From Sclerotinia nivalis (taxonomy: Eukaryota; Ascomycota; Leotiomycetes; Helotiales; Sclerotiniaceae): DNA of 64,000 nt. Location: contig JAPEIS010000003.1 of the NCBI GenBank assembly GCA_029531795.1, forward strand, positions 1,054,001-1,118,000, read 5' to 3'. The position numbers and the translations under genes are program-made. The notes under the pieces were generated by a model. The model worked only from the letters and a program-made list of their open reading frames with translations, did not search any database and was not told the origin of the DNA. Below are positions 36,900 to 48,304 of the stretch, piece after piece (the first letter of the stretch is position 1; each line of letters begins with the position of its first letter).

Positions 36900-37700
36900 T
36901 TTCTTTTAGCAATGAATTACAGCTCTATATTCTGATTACCCATATTCGAAATATAATTTTTCATTTCTATACCTATTCATTTCTTCCTTGAATGGCTTTC
37001 CTCGAATAATAGCATCCAATTCCATCGGATCTCCATAACTTTCATTTCTAGTTTGACATCGTCTTCCTTCGTTTCATTTGTAATTCTGATCTGAATAGTT
37101 TTAGAACTTCTTATCTCGCTAGTATTCGTAAAGCCGATTATCGATCTTAATTGCAAGTTTTATCATTTTATTGATATTCATAGATTCAATACCTCTTACA
37201 AATTCCAACTTTATATAATCCTTAAAACCGCAATGGAAATGACTTAACAAGACTTATTGATCCCATCCAGTTTGATTAGTATATCGTCTGAATTCCGTAG
37301 CATAATTGATCACTGCTTCGATTTGTTTTAAAACAAATAAGTTTCGCTCAACTATTTTAACTTTATCGATATCTCCAAATACTTATCCGATTTTTCTCTT
37401 GAATCCTACAAAGCTTTCGAAAATGGTTCGTATAACTATCATACAATAATCTCTAGACTTGATAAAGTAATCTCTGAGATAAAGTTGAATCCATTTGGTT
37501 GTTTTTTTACAAAAGTAAAAAGAAGTATACAGACTATAACTATCGGGAATTACAAATTTGGTAGTATTGAATTTGAAGTACATTTCGGTTTGGAATAGAA
37601 AGATTTCGAATTCCCTTCGATTGCTGTAATACTTATCGGACACTACTACTCGTAAGGTTTCCGTGATCTGTACTAAAACAAAATCGACATCTGGTAGCTC
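36900..37700 (-). pseudogene. gag of chromovirus copy B
   Basis: The open frame 37383-37643 begins MSDKYYSNRREFEIFLFQ and carries a typical chromovirus capsid opening (FQTEMYFKFNT, then KWIQLYLRDYF). It runs on, with stops, into the segment homologous to copy A 1-390. The zinc-knuckle site at about 36930-36960 reads YFEYG-stop-SEYRAVIH, with both leading Cys replaced by Tyr. Probable start at 37643, about 180 bp inside the 5' LTR. Confidence 0.83.
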
Positions 37701-37824
37701 AACATCACTATCGTTATCGTCGTTGTTGTTATTGTTCGGGGAAGTATTAATAACAAAATCTTACAAAAACATAGCGAAATGAAATATACCAAATCAGTAT
37801 TTGAGCTAGTAAAGATACTCAAAG

Positions 37825-38286
37825 TATTACATCACTACAATCCTTTATCACTAAGAAGTAATCAAAAGACTTATAGAAAAACCATAATAGTTTCTACTAA
37901 AGATCAAACAAGGGCTTGATGAAAATGAAGATATAACAATTGTATTATATAATAACTATAATGTTTAAACTAATGATTGTTCTTGAACACGAAGCTCTAC
38001 AAATAAAGGAATCCATCCTGCTTATATAGACCTTCGTACCTGGAGCCTTCAGGACCTCGAAAGGTCCTGGATCTATAATTCTGTTGGACCTAGTATTCTG
38101 TTGGACCTAGAATATCTTGGACCTTTCCTTTGCGTATATAATATGCAGGGTCCATTATATAACCTTTTGATACTAATATGGTCTGTGCTCGTTTGTTTCT
38201 ACGACTACCTTAATCTCATATTAATTTCGATCAAATCATAACATGTATTCATACGATCGGTTATTGTAAGATCCGTGATCGTAACA
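37825..38286 (-). repeat. 5' LTR of family-1 chromovirus copy B (462 bp)
   Basis: On the plus strand it starts TATTACATCACTACAATCC (RIP-mutated TGTTACGCCGCTAC) and ends CCGTGATCGTAACA. U3 has three 17-bp units (about 38085-38120), against five in the 3' LTR; the 34-bp length difference equals exactly two units. The TATA-like region (rc CTATATAAGCAGGATGG) is at about 38010-38030. Confidence 0.95.
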
Positions 38287-39213
38287 TTATTACACTAGGA
38301 CTACTTCAGTCATAGGGCCAGTGTCCCATCTAATCTTATATCACAGGACAATATTCCTAGAGCATAAAGTATTTTAGGTTTTTCAAATTCTCTATAATAT
38401 AATTAGTTAGTTTAATTACTATTGTATAGTGATTTATATAAATATTATATAATAGAATATTAATAGTTAAGAAAATATTTGATTGATTAAAGTATTTCTT
38501 TGATTGGAATTTTCAGTGGGGTCTGGGAGATTATCAGTTATATAAAACTTATTTAATTCTTAAATCCACAAAATGAGATATCTTATTTCAATTATGAATT
38601 ATAAAAATATATAAAGATGTATGAAGTACGATAATTAAAAGGTATGCTATATTGAATATTTTCTATTTTGTTTTTATCAATTTAAACTTTTCAAAATAAA
38701 AATGATTTCTTTAATAAATTTGTTTGGCCTCTTCGCTTTTAATATCGAAGAAAGCCGGAAATAGACAATGACAAGAGAATTCGCCACAAGAATAAGATCT
38801 TTTCAAGTGTATCTAACCTCTTTTAGATCTTGTATTATATAAACAAATTATATATTATCCAAAATAAGCATTGCTAAAATAAACATCGTCCAAAACAAAA
38901 CTGATGCTTATTTAATCTTCACTTTCAAATTGATTGACAGAAATCAAATGTCTATCTGTATATTATACCGGCTATAAAGCTATCTTTGATCAATTCAAAG
39001 CCAATAAGAATCGTATCGCTTCTCCTAGATCATAATTCCTGAATAAGAATCTTTGTTCTATCATACCCTCATCATCCGAATCTATTACTATTATATTACC
39101 CCGTTTCTTCTTTATCTTTTATATTTGAATCATATTTTTCTTAATGATAATATATCAGCCTTATTTTATTTTGCAAATATAATCTTCTCAGAAACCCTAA
39201 AAGTAATCATATA
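38287..39213. other. AT-rich spacer between two chromoviruses
   Basis: Starts with about 50 bp of more balanced sequence (TTCAGTCATAGGGCCAGTGT, about 38303) and then becomes very AT-rich. The frame at 39053-39241 is a chance frame running into the next LTR. No gene. Confidence 0.5.
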
Positions 39214-39218
39214 CTATT

Positions 39219-39431
39219 TGTCACGGGGTCCCCGTATATAGTATATAGAGATCGCTCAGATTCCGACCCATAGGAATCGGACCTCGGATAAGTATAGGCT
39301 AGCCCCGGTCGGGGTTAGTGCTACACATAAATATATTTAAGGAACTGTTTCTTCTATAGAAATATAACTCTTCGAACTATATTTTATCAATAAAAATAAT
39401 TTCTATTATCCTATTTGTTGTCTTTATAATA
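39219..39431 (+). repeat. 5' LTR of family-2 chromovirus
   Basis: 213 bp, TGTCACGGGGTCCCCG to CTTTATAATA. RIP changes: the CTTCGAGCTACG hairpin arm of the solo LTR is altered here to CTTCGAACTATA, for example. GGCTAGCCCCG / CGGGGTTAG arms remain partly paired. Confidence 0.95.
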
Positions 39432-39689
39432 CTATATAGCTCCCTTCTATCTATACTGATATTTCTATGATATCGTTTTATCTACATCTGTTTAACCAGT
39501 CCGACTCCCCCAAAGAATTCGCTACCACTATAACCAATGATATTGCAATCTGATATTATTACCTTACCTCCCTTTACGAATTCAATATAAGAATAGAAAC
39601 AGAAATGATCGATCTACAATCCGCAATTCAAAAGTTTACTCTCGATCTATAAATCAAGAAAACTATATTTATACGATGAAAAGAGGAAA

Positions 39690-40623
39690 ACAATAGATTG
39701 ATTATCCATCTAATTCAATTTCATCCCATCCCCGTTGCTCTGCTTGTTTCAACCCCTACCGATCTAACCAACCCCTCACCTTTGACTCTTATTACAATCC
39801 CAATTACCGCTTTTGTTTTATCGAAACCTCAATTGAATAAGAAAGTACCTAATCCTGTATCATTTGATAGAACGAAAATCGATCTTGATCGATTTGTCGA
39901 TCAAATACAAAATAAAATGTATATCAATTCCAATCGCTTTATTTCCCCATATTCCCGCTTGATTTATATAACTAAAAGATTAATTGGATTTATTGTTATG
40001 CAAATTCGATTATATAATATCAAAGGATAATTTGTTAAACTTATTGATTATAAGAATCTATTACAAATACTAGAAAGAGCTTATAAAAACCAAAACAAAC
40101 GAATCGAGGCCCGGAAACTCCTGATCAATCTGAAACAAAGGAATCAATTGTTTTATATTTTCTATACTGAATTCCAAAGATTAATATTGGAAGCCGAAAT
40201 AGCTAACAATAATAATACTCTAGTTATCTTATTAAAACAAGTTTTATCAAATGAACTGAAAAACTAGATTGTTACCATTGAGTCTTCTACAGATAATACC
40301 AATGTATTCGCCGTTTTCATACAAACATTAAAGAATCGCTGTTTGTATTTAATAAAACCGACCGACTCCGATTGTAGCCTAATCGTCCTACTATCCTATA
40401 TTACTATTCAAAATCTGAATCTTATTAACTGTACCCCTGTTTTATCCCCGAATCCCATTATTCGATCTACTACTCCCACTACGATTATACCTATTGGAGA
40501 TCCAATGGATTTCAATTTCCAAAGATATATTAATAAATACAAACGAAGGGAATGCTTTTGTTGTGGATCTACCGATCATTGTATAAAAGACTATCCATTC
40601 CTAGATAATCATTTTATATAAGT
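39690..40623 (+). pseudogene. gag of family-2 chromovirus
   Basis: Two open pieces: 39698-40030, with a Pro/Thr-rich linker then FDRTKIDLDRFVDQIQNKM and RLIYITKRLIGF typical of chromovirus capsid; and 40343-40621, ending in a zinc knuckle RECFCCGSTDHCIKDYP, CX2CX4HX4Y where the last Cys has become Tyr. Between them a readable frame holds SFAQFQRLI-like text (FYTEFQRLILEAE at about 40160). Stops and the lost knuckle Cys make it inactive. Confidence 0.82.
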
Positions 40624-41099
40624 TAAAGCTAGTTTTATTAGTTTTGTTTTACTATCCTCTATTCCATCTTTCGCTTAGATTCAATTGTATATTATATCAC
40701 TGTACAATTTGTCCTCTCCCAGCTCCCTGAGTTCGGAAAACAAAGTCTGTCTGGTATAAATCATTATCAAACGAAAACCCTATATACACTATATCTATCT
40801 GTTATTATAATTCAAGATTTATCTTTTATTGAAGAAACAAATAATTGAACAAATCTAATAATATTATCTATTACTATCCTATCGATACTTAATCGATCTT
40901 ATCCCATTTACACTATAGTAAATAACAAATACAAAGGATATACTTTCGCAAACCGAAATTGAATAAAAGCTACCAAACTCTTAATATACAAATTATCTAT
41001 TCCATTCGAAATCATTAGATTCAATAAAAAAATACTGCCCGAAAACTAAATGGATCGTTATATTCTAATCGATCTGTAAATCAATAATCATTATAAAAA

Positions 41100-44000
41100 A
41101 AGATCGAAAATCTATATTATTGAATTAATTCATTATCCGATTATTCTGAGGTTAGTTTAGCTAAAGAAGTACAATCTCTATATCGGATTTGTATTCAATA
41201 CCTTTCGTTTTGATAACGAATTCTATTGAAAGTCCTGTAATACATTTGTACAATTATCGAGTATTCGAGCCCTATCCGATATCCCTATTAAAGCCCATCC
41301 TATTTATCTATTGTTTCGTTTTAAAGTATTAAAGAAAAAAAATATAATAAATGTTTCAATCCGAATTTGCTCGATATACGCTCATTGAGGTTACAAGATA
41401 TTCCAAATTAGTATCGATTTAATAAATCGAATCCTGAAGGAAAAAGAAGACTCTGCTTCCGAAGACTTGCCTATTGAATTCCATTCGTAGATCGATGTAT
41501 TTTCTTCATGTAATATTGATAAACTATCTCCGTATCGTTTATACGATTATAATATCCGATTGCAAGATAGGGTTAAACTACCGTTTGGAATTCTATATTC
41601 AATATTTCGGGACGAATTGAAAGCTTTGCAAGAATGGTTAAGGGAAAACCTAGCAAAAGGATTCATTCGATTGAATTCCTCCGTTTCCGTTTTATCTGTC
41701 TTATTTATTAAGAAATCTAATAATGATCTTTGATTCTGTATAGATTATTGTATATTGAATAATCTATCTATAAAAAACCGATACCTATTATCTTTAACCA
41801 AAGAATCCTTGAATAATCTGAAAAGGATGAAGTATTTTACAAAAATAGATATCATCTCGGTTTTCAATAATATCCGAATCAAGGAAGGACAAAAATATCT
41901 AACTACATTTTGTATTTGATTCGGCCTGTTCGAAACTTTGATCATGTTGTTCGAACTGATTGGAGCCTCAATAATATTCCAATGATTTATTAATGATACT
42001 TTAAAAGAATACCTGGATATATTCTGTATTATTTATTTGAATGATATTCTGATTTATAGTAAGATCCATTTTGAATATATAAAGCATATATAAAAGATAC
42101 TAGACGCTTTATAGAAAGCCGGATTATATATCAATCTATCGAAATACGAATTCCTGAAACCTGAAACGAAATTCCTAAATCTAATTGTAGGCCGAGAAAA
42201 AATCCAAATGGATTTAGCTAAGATTAAGACGATAATTGATTGGAAAACGCTGAAGAATCTAATAGATATACAAATGTTTATAAAATTTAATAATTTCTAT
42301 TAATACTTTATTCGCAACTTCTTCTCGATTATTCATCCGATAGTAAATCTAATCAAAAAGGATATAATCTTCTAATAGAATCTTAATTGTAAGAAATTGT
42401 TTTCGAATCTGAAAGCTATATTTATGACAGTATTTATATTAGCCTTTTTCGATTAAAAGAAGAATATAATTCTAAAAATGAATATATCGAATTATATATC
42501 TATTGGAGTCCTTTTCTAATACGATAACGATGGGATTCTGAAATCTATTATATATTTCTCAAAGAAGTATTCGATTGTAGAATATAACTATAAGATTTAT
42601 AATAAAGAATTATTAGTAATTATTCATTGTTTCGAAGAATAATAATCCGAATTAAAAAATACCTTTTCTTTGATTAAGGTTATTACAGATTATAAAAATC
42701 TGAAATACTTTACAATAACAAAGTTATTGAATCGTTGTTAAATTTATTGATCTGAATTTCTATTCCATTTCAATTTCAAGATTATATACTATCCCGGAAA
42801 GCAAAAAACGAAACCCGATATTTTGATCAAAAGATTAAAGGATTTGCCTAAAGAAGAAAATGAATACCTTCTTCATCAAAATCAAACTATTCTGAAAATC
42901 GAAAATCTAGATACAAATCTATTTCCTATTATTAAACCAAAAAAGAAAATCCGTTTCGCAATTACAATCCATAGCCAAATCTATACCGATACCCTATCGT
43001 CTATCTGCAATCCTAAACTATCTATCCGCGAACCTAAATTACTTGTTTATAAATCTAAACCATTTATAATACTCAATAACTCAATCTTTATCCAATTATC
43101 TGAATCTATATAATTAGAACCCCCTGAAGAATTAAAACCTTTACTCGCTGAAGCTTACCTGTTTAACCTGCTTCCGCTATCGATTTTAAAGACTTTAAAA
43201 AAGAATACTACTAAATACTTATATATTACATTATCTAAATATACTATAAATAATGATCTATTATATTATTATAAAAAGCTTTATATTCCTAACTACAATC
43301 CTCTAAAAGCAAAACTCCTCCGAATAATTCACGATTCCTTTATTATCAGATACCTGTATTATATCTATACCTTCGAACTGCTTTCCCGAAACTACTATTG
43401 ATCTGGATATTACGATTATATCTTCTATTGAATATGCAATTATCATAATTGTTATCAAACTACTCCGAATTATAAAAAACAAAAAGAAATCTTACACTTT
43501 CTCCCAATCCTACAACAAATCTAAAGAGATATCTCAATCGATTTCATCATCTATCTTCCGAAAAGCTTTGGATACAATACGATATTTGTTATAATTAATC
43601 GATTAACCAAAATAAAGCATTTCCTATCCTACCAAAGAACCTATAACTCCAAAGAAATCTTCCATCTATTCCTAAAGCATATATGAAAACTCTATAATTT
43701 GCCATAAACTATTATATTCGATCATAAAGTTTAATTTATCTCTAACTTCTGAAAGTATATCTATAAACGACTAGATACTATTTCGAAACTATCGATAGCT
43801 TATCATCCTGAAATCGATGGACAAACGAAAAGAGCGAATACAATATTCGAACAATACCTTCGCTTATATATATCCTATTTGCAGAACGATTAATCCAAAT
43901 GATTACCGATCATCGAATTCTTGATTAACTCTGTCTGATCCGAAAGCTCCCGTCTATTGCCATTCTTTACCAATTACGGTTTCCATCCCCGAATGGATTT

Positions 44001-44640
44001 CGAACCCACCGCACTCTCCGATCGCCCTGAAATCCTGGACGCTGAGAAATTCGTCAAAAAGATAAAGTCGATTGTCGATTATTTGAAGATCGAATTGATT
44101 GTTAATCAAACCCGCTATTCGAAGAATACCGATTCCTACCATTCGCCTGCCCATCGATACCAACCTAAAGATCTAATCTAACTTAATACTAAAAATATCC
44201 GAACTCTTTGTTTCCAAAAGAAATTAGATTGGAAAAACTTAGATCCCTTTCGAATTCTAAAGGGTATAAACTTGTACATTTACAAACTGAAATTCTTTAC
44301 CTTTATAAAGAATCATCTGGTCTTTTATATTAACCTATTGTATCCTACTAATGATGATTTTGTCCTCGATTAATACAATCTACCTCCCCCTTCTATCGAA
44401 ATTGAAAGTATTGAGCAATTCGATGTAAAGGAAATCCTGGATTCCCGATAGGAATATCAGGATTATAGTGATTCCCGTCTAAAATATACTGTCCGATGGG
44501 TAAACTATAATATATCTATCGAAGAATCTATAGAGTATTTGAAGAATGTTCAAGAATTGATCCGTAATTATTACCGTCATTATCCAGATAAACCTAATCC
44601 CTTTAATCGTCTCAACAAAGTTCGACTCTAAAAAGAGAGA
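41100..44640 (+). pseudogene. Pol of family-2 chromovirus: RT, RNase H, integrase, chromodomain
   Basis: RT about 41560-42300: LPFGILYSI ... [40 protein letters not shown], and a catalytic box reading YLNDILIYS (about 42037), i.e. first Asp changed to Asn. RNase H about 42440-42830 with [21 protein letters not shown] and VITDYKNLKYF. Integrase about 43310-44000: ISIDFIIYLPKSFG (first Asp), IIFDHKV (second Asp), [20 protein letters not shown] (Glu box decayed). The C-terminal extension is nearly open (43957-44181). A chromodomain at about 44420-44600 reads FDVKEILDSR, then KYTVRWVNYNISIEESIE. At least fifteen in-frame stops of RIP type. Confidence 0.9.
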
Positions 44641-44643
44641 TAT

Positions 44644-44856
44644 TGTCACAGAGTCCCTGTATATAGTATACAAAAACCGCTCGAATTCCGACTCATAGAA
44701 ATCGGACCTCGGATAAATATAGACTAGCTCCGATCGGGGCTAGCGCTATATATAAATATATTTAAGAAACCGTTCCTTCTATAGAAATATAGCTCTTCGA
44801 GCTACATCTTATCAATAAAAGTGATTTCTGTTATCCTGTCTACTGCCTCCGTGATA
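44644..44856 (+). repeat. 3' LTR of family-2 chromovirus
   Basis: 213 bp, TGTCACAGAGTCCCTG to GCCTCCGTGATA; followed by TSD CTATT. It has its own set of RIP changes, different from the 5' LTR. Confidence 0.95.
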
Positions 44857-45302
44857 CTATTTTGCAAATAGAGATAAAATGAAATCCGTACTATCAATTT
44901 TTTATTTTATTAACCTAACAATTATCTAAATGCTTCTTCGAAATATACTTTGTGAGTTTATGATAATTAATAGAGTAATAAATGTAAATACAGTAGACAA
45001 AGTCAATATATATTCGAAATCGAAGGTGAATTTCGGAGCTAATCCTGTAGAAGCAGAACTCGTTAGGGTATTGAATATTCAAATGATATATAAAGCCCAC
45101 CCGATCGCATTCCTCAATGTAATGCTTGTCCCAGATTTATAAGAAAATATATTTAAAGTTCAAGAAATAAATCAAAACTTATTATATTATAATAAGATTA
45201 TTTCTAGTATTATTATATTGTACAATTTTCTTTAGATCTTTTGTATCCAAAAAGAAAAAGATCCAAATTCCTCTTTTCTTTTTTAAAAAACGCTTTATAA
45301 TA

Positions 45303-47660
45303 TTAATATCTAGGTTTTTTATTCTGAATAGAACAGATTATATTATTGAATACTATGATTATCCTATTGTATATTATATCATTATCATAAAATATTCCTG
45401 TAAATATATCCCCATCCCTGATTGAAAAGAAAACAAACCGAAGCTTACAAGCCAATAATTTGAGATTCTCGAATTTTGATACAAACTCTGTGATAATGTT
45501 CTCAAATCGATTTTTGTTTATATCCTTTACCTTATTCCGAACAATTTCTGTATATATCCCAATATACTAATTTTGTAGTATATTTGTCTTCGCTTTTATC
45601 AACTTATTGGGTTTTTGCCTGTCTGTATCTTCGTAGCCATATCGAATACATATCTATACGAAGATATAAAAAAATGATTCGAGATCGTATCGATATATAT
45701 AATCGTTGCCTTCAAGAACTTCGATCGTTATAAACTATATTGTACTAGTTCGGTGATAAACCCCATTTAGCATACTATCCAGTTCCTTTGTCAAGTTTAA
45801 GTCAATTAGTTTTCCTTTCGGGTTATCTTCAGTAAAGAGCTCGATGATAATAATGTTATTTTTGGAGATATCCCGATATAGAATTTTTTTATCCTTTAGT
45901 AGCGATTTATGGCTTCGGATTATATTATATAGTACTTCTAAAAGCTCTTTAACTGAATAATATTCGCGGAGAGATTATCTAACCAATGAAGTTACCAAAC
46001 AGTAGTTCATTTGGTTGTTGTATATCTCATTTTCGCAATCCGTGAAACTATCGACTCTGGTTTCTTGAATACAATCAACATTATTCCGTTGCTATTTACT
46101 CCGATAGTAGGTTAGACTATCAACAATCGTTTTTTGAATATTGTAAATACCGATTGTATTTGATTCGTGTTTTTTAATATGTATATTCGTCCTATTGGTA
46201 TGATTATTGTCGGATTTAGATTTCTTTAGTTTGCTTTTTGGATTAAGTCTTCCATTTCTTTTTCTTTTCTTTCCAAAGGAAGATGTATTTGTACCAATTC
46301 CTAGGTCTTTTAAGCGATTCGAATTATTCTTTGATCTTCCTCTGAAACTTGATTTAGAATACGTTTGATTGGATTCCGGATTGTTGTCGATCTAAGAAGC
46401 TTTATTCGATAGCTTTCGTAGCCTTCCGAACTTTATATCTCATTAGAAATATGAAATAATATCCGGGTTGCTATCAATAATAATCTGTTCATGATTGAAT
46501 TACATAGCAATACTTGTGATTTCCCTCTTTTTGATCAACTTTAATAGTTTTTCCTTCCGTTGCTTTTTATTAGATAACCAAGCAAACTTGATTATATATT
46601 TCTATTCTATAAAATCGTTTCTTTTTTTTCGATAATATATTGTTTTATAGTATATTATCGCTTTTATCGAAGCGATTGATTTATCCTTCAAAGAAATTTT
46701 TACATTTCGTGCTACGATATACTTGCTATTGTTATTATATTTAACGAATGTATTCAATCCCAACTCAACGTTCGTCATCAATACATATCCAACAATAATC
46801 CTAACAAATCGTTTAGGCTTTTTGTGTATATCGAACTTCTCGGAATTGTACAAACCAGATCTATCGAACACCCAAAATTGCATTATGCTTTTGCAGATTG
46901 TAAAACCAAAGACGAATCGCCACTCCGATTGATTTCCGAATACTTTATATATATACTCTGCTAACTGTATCAATGTTTTTGTAAAACCATCTTCATTGGG
47001 ATTCTGTTTATATTCTCCAATAACAAGTACATTTGATTAGTTATATTTATTATTTAATAGAATAATATCGATAAAAGCAAGAAAAATATTAAACTTATAA
47101 TTAGCCTTTGAACCTCTCAACACTTTGTTCGCCGATATATAATACCTACAATTCAATCCACTGAGAATAGTATCCTGGAATTTCGTGAACCATTCAAAAA
47201 ATGAACCTTGAAGTGAAGACTCTGACTACCCACTCCAACAGCTTTCTATATATTGAACTTTCGATTTTTTGTAGATATCCTTCGTATTATTTGTCTAGAA
47301 CTTCCCCTTGAAATATCATTTGTAGAAGCTTTTGATATCATAATAGATTTGCTTAGTAAGCTTTTCGAATATTCGCTGATCAACTTCATTGTGTATTTGT
47401 TCAATCCCTCTTTGAGAAGCCGAGCTGGATCGAAGCGGTGTATCGAGGACAGCTTTCTCGAAGGCAATCGAAGGCGTGATGGGATTTATTCGTGCGACTA
47501 ATTCAAACACGGTATACCAAATATCCGTATCATTCCAGATTGATATATCAAATTCATTTCTGATAATATAATCGATTAAAGAAATTGCTAATGCGATATC
47601 TAGCTAATTCGAATCTATCTGACTATATAAAATACCAAGGTCGTCAACTAGAATTCTATC
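45303..47660 (-). pseudogene. FunK1-type fungal protein kinase, RIP-broken
   Basis: Reading the minus strand: an N-terminal helical region (47510-47320, QIHNEVDQRIFEKLTKQIYY), then GSFFEWFTKFQDTILSGLN and VLVIGEYKQNPNEDGFTKT (about 47200-46990), then the open frame 46602-46973 with QLAEYIYKVFGNQSEWRF, FGFTICKSIMQFWVFDRSG and FVRIIVGYVLM. The kinase lobe follows: IIKFAWLSNKKQR (candidate ATP-binding Lys, about 46590), YRDISKNNIII (catalytic loop about 45870, HRD changed to YRD), KGKLIDLNLTKEL (DFG-like DLN, about 45800), DYIYRYDLESFFY (about 45700). The end reads IQNKKPRY-stop (45303). This order is diagnostic for FunK1. Multiple stops and the lost catalytic-loop His make it inactive. Confidence 0.88.
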
Positions 47661-47661
47661 A

Positions 47662-48304
47662 TCAATTCGTAAAGGAAGAATACAGTTTGCTGGTTGATTT
47701 TGCAAAGCTAGAATAAGGTCGAGTATAAGATTTTTGATAACTATGTATATTAATAAGAAATGTAATCCCAAAAAGTTGAGCCATACCTATGGTAACAACC
47801 GTTGAAAAGACGATTTGCATTGTATCGGATGACAACGCGATATTAAGATCGGAACGTGTCGATTTAAAGCAACGACAGAAGTTGCTTAGTCTTTCCTTGA
47901 TCGGTTTACTTCTGATTTTATCTAGCTTGGAGATTGTAGTTATAATAGCAGATTGAAAAGGTTGTAAATGGAGAATTGAGGATCTAAAATGCAAAGATAC
48001 AAATTATTGCGAATTTGTTGAGGAGTAATGGTAGGTGCGATATGATTACGTAAGAAATGCCAATAAAATGAAATCAAAAAGAGTTCAATATCGGAATAAT
48101 CCGTTTTTAAATTTAGTTTTCTTTCGAACTACAATAGTTTGGGCTATATTTATACCCGTTATTGAAAGAACAACTTGTACAAGTATTGGAAGATTCAACG
48201 ATATTTAAATCTATATATATTATTTCGAAAAGCCGATGAAAAATGCAGAATCTGTTTTTGATTGGATTATTGTTGATAATATCTAGATTAAAGATATTGG
48301 CCAT
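47662..48304 (-). pseudogene. Unidentified relic with two diverged tandem copies of one segment
   Basis: The minus frames 47662-47994 and 48113-48304 align: KLDKIRSKPIKERLSNFCRC ... DLNIALSSDT against NLDIINNNPIKNRFCIFHRL ... DLNIVESSNT. At DNA level the segments 47745-47945 and 48130-48300 match over about 170 bp. The first copy has few RIP changes, the second many. I do not recognise the family. It sits directly upstream of the FunK1 relic on the same strand, so it might be an N-terminal extension or an adjacent gene. Confidence 0.45.

Larger units (their letters stand above)
31618..38286 (-). mobile_element. Full-length Ty3/Gypsy chromovirus, family 1 copy B, RIP-inactivated
   Basis: 6669 bp between two LTRs (5' LTR 37825-38286, 3' LTR 31618-32113). 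Reading on the minus strand: gag (37.7-36.9 kb), a region where protease should be (36.7-35.6 kb), RT-RNase H (35.5-34.3 kb), integrase (34.1-33.2 kb), chromodomain (33.0-32.65 kb), then a non-coding 3' region and a purine-rich tract at 32114-32128. It is collinear with copy A. Flanks differ (CTAAG at 31613-31617, TTATT at 38287-38291), so there is no target-site duplication, and the LTRs differ by two 17-bp repeat units. All frames carry RIP stops. Confidence 0.95.
39219..44856 (+). mobile_element. Full-length Ty3/Gypsy chromovirus, family 2, TSD CTATT, RIP-inactivated
   Basis: 5638 bp with two 213-bp LTRs (39219-39431, 44644-44856) and a perfect 5-bp target-site duplication CTATT (39214-39218, 44857-44861). 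Order on the plus strand: gag with zinc knuckle, protease region, RT, RNase H, integrase, chromodomain. It is unrelated at DNA level to family 1. Almost every domain can be read through in one direction with RIP stops. The last 0.7 kb (43.93-44.6 kb) is less mutated. LTRs differ from the solo LTR at 21358 mainly by C-to-T / G-to-A changes. Confidence 0.97.
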
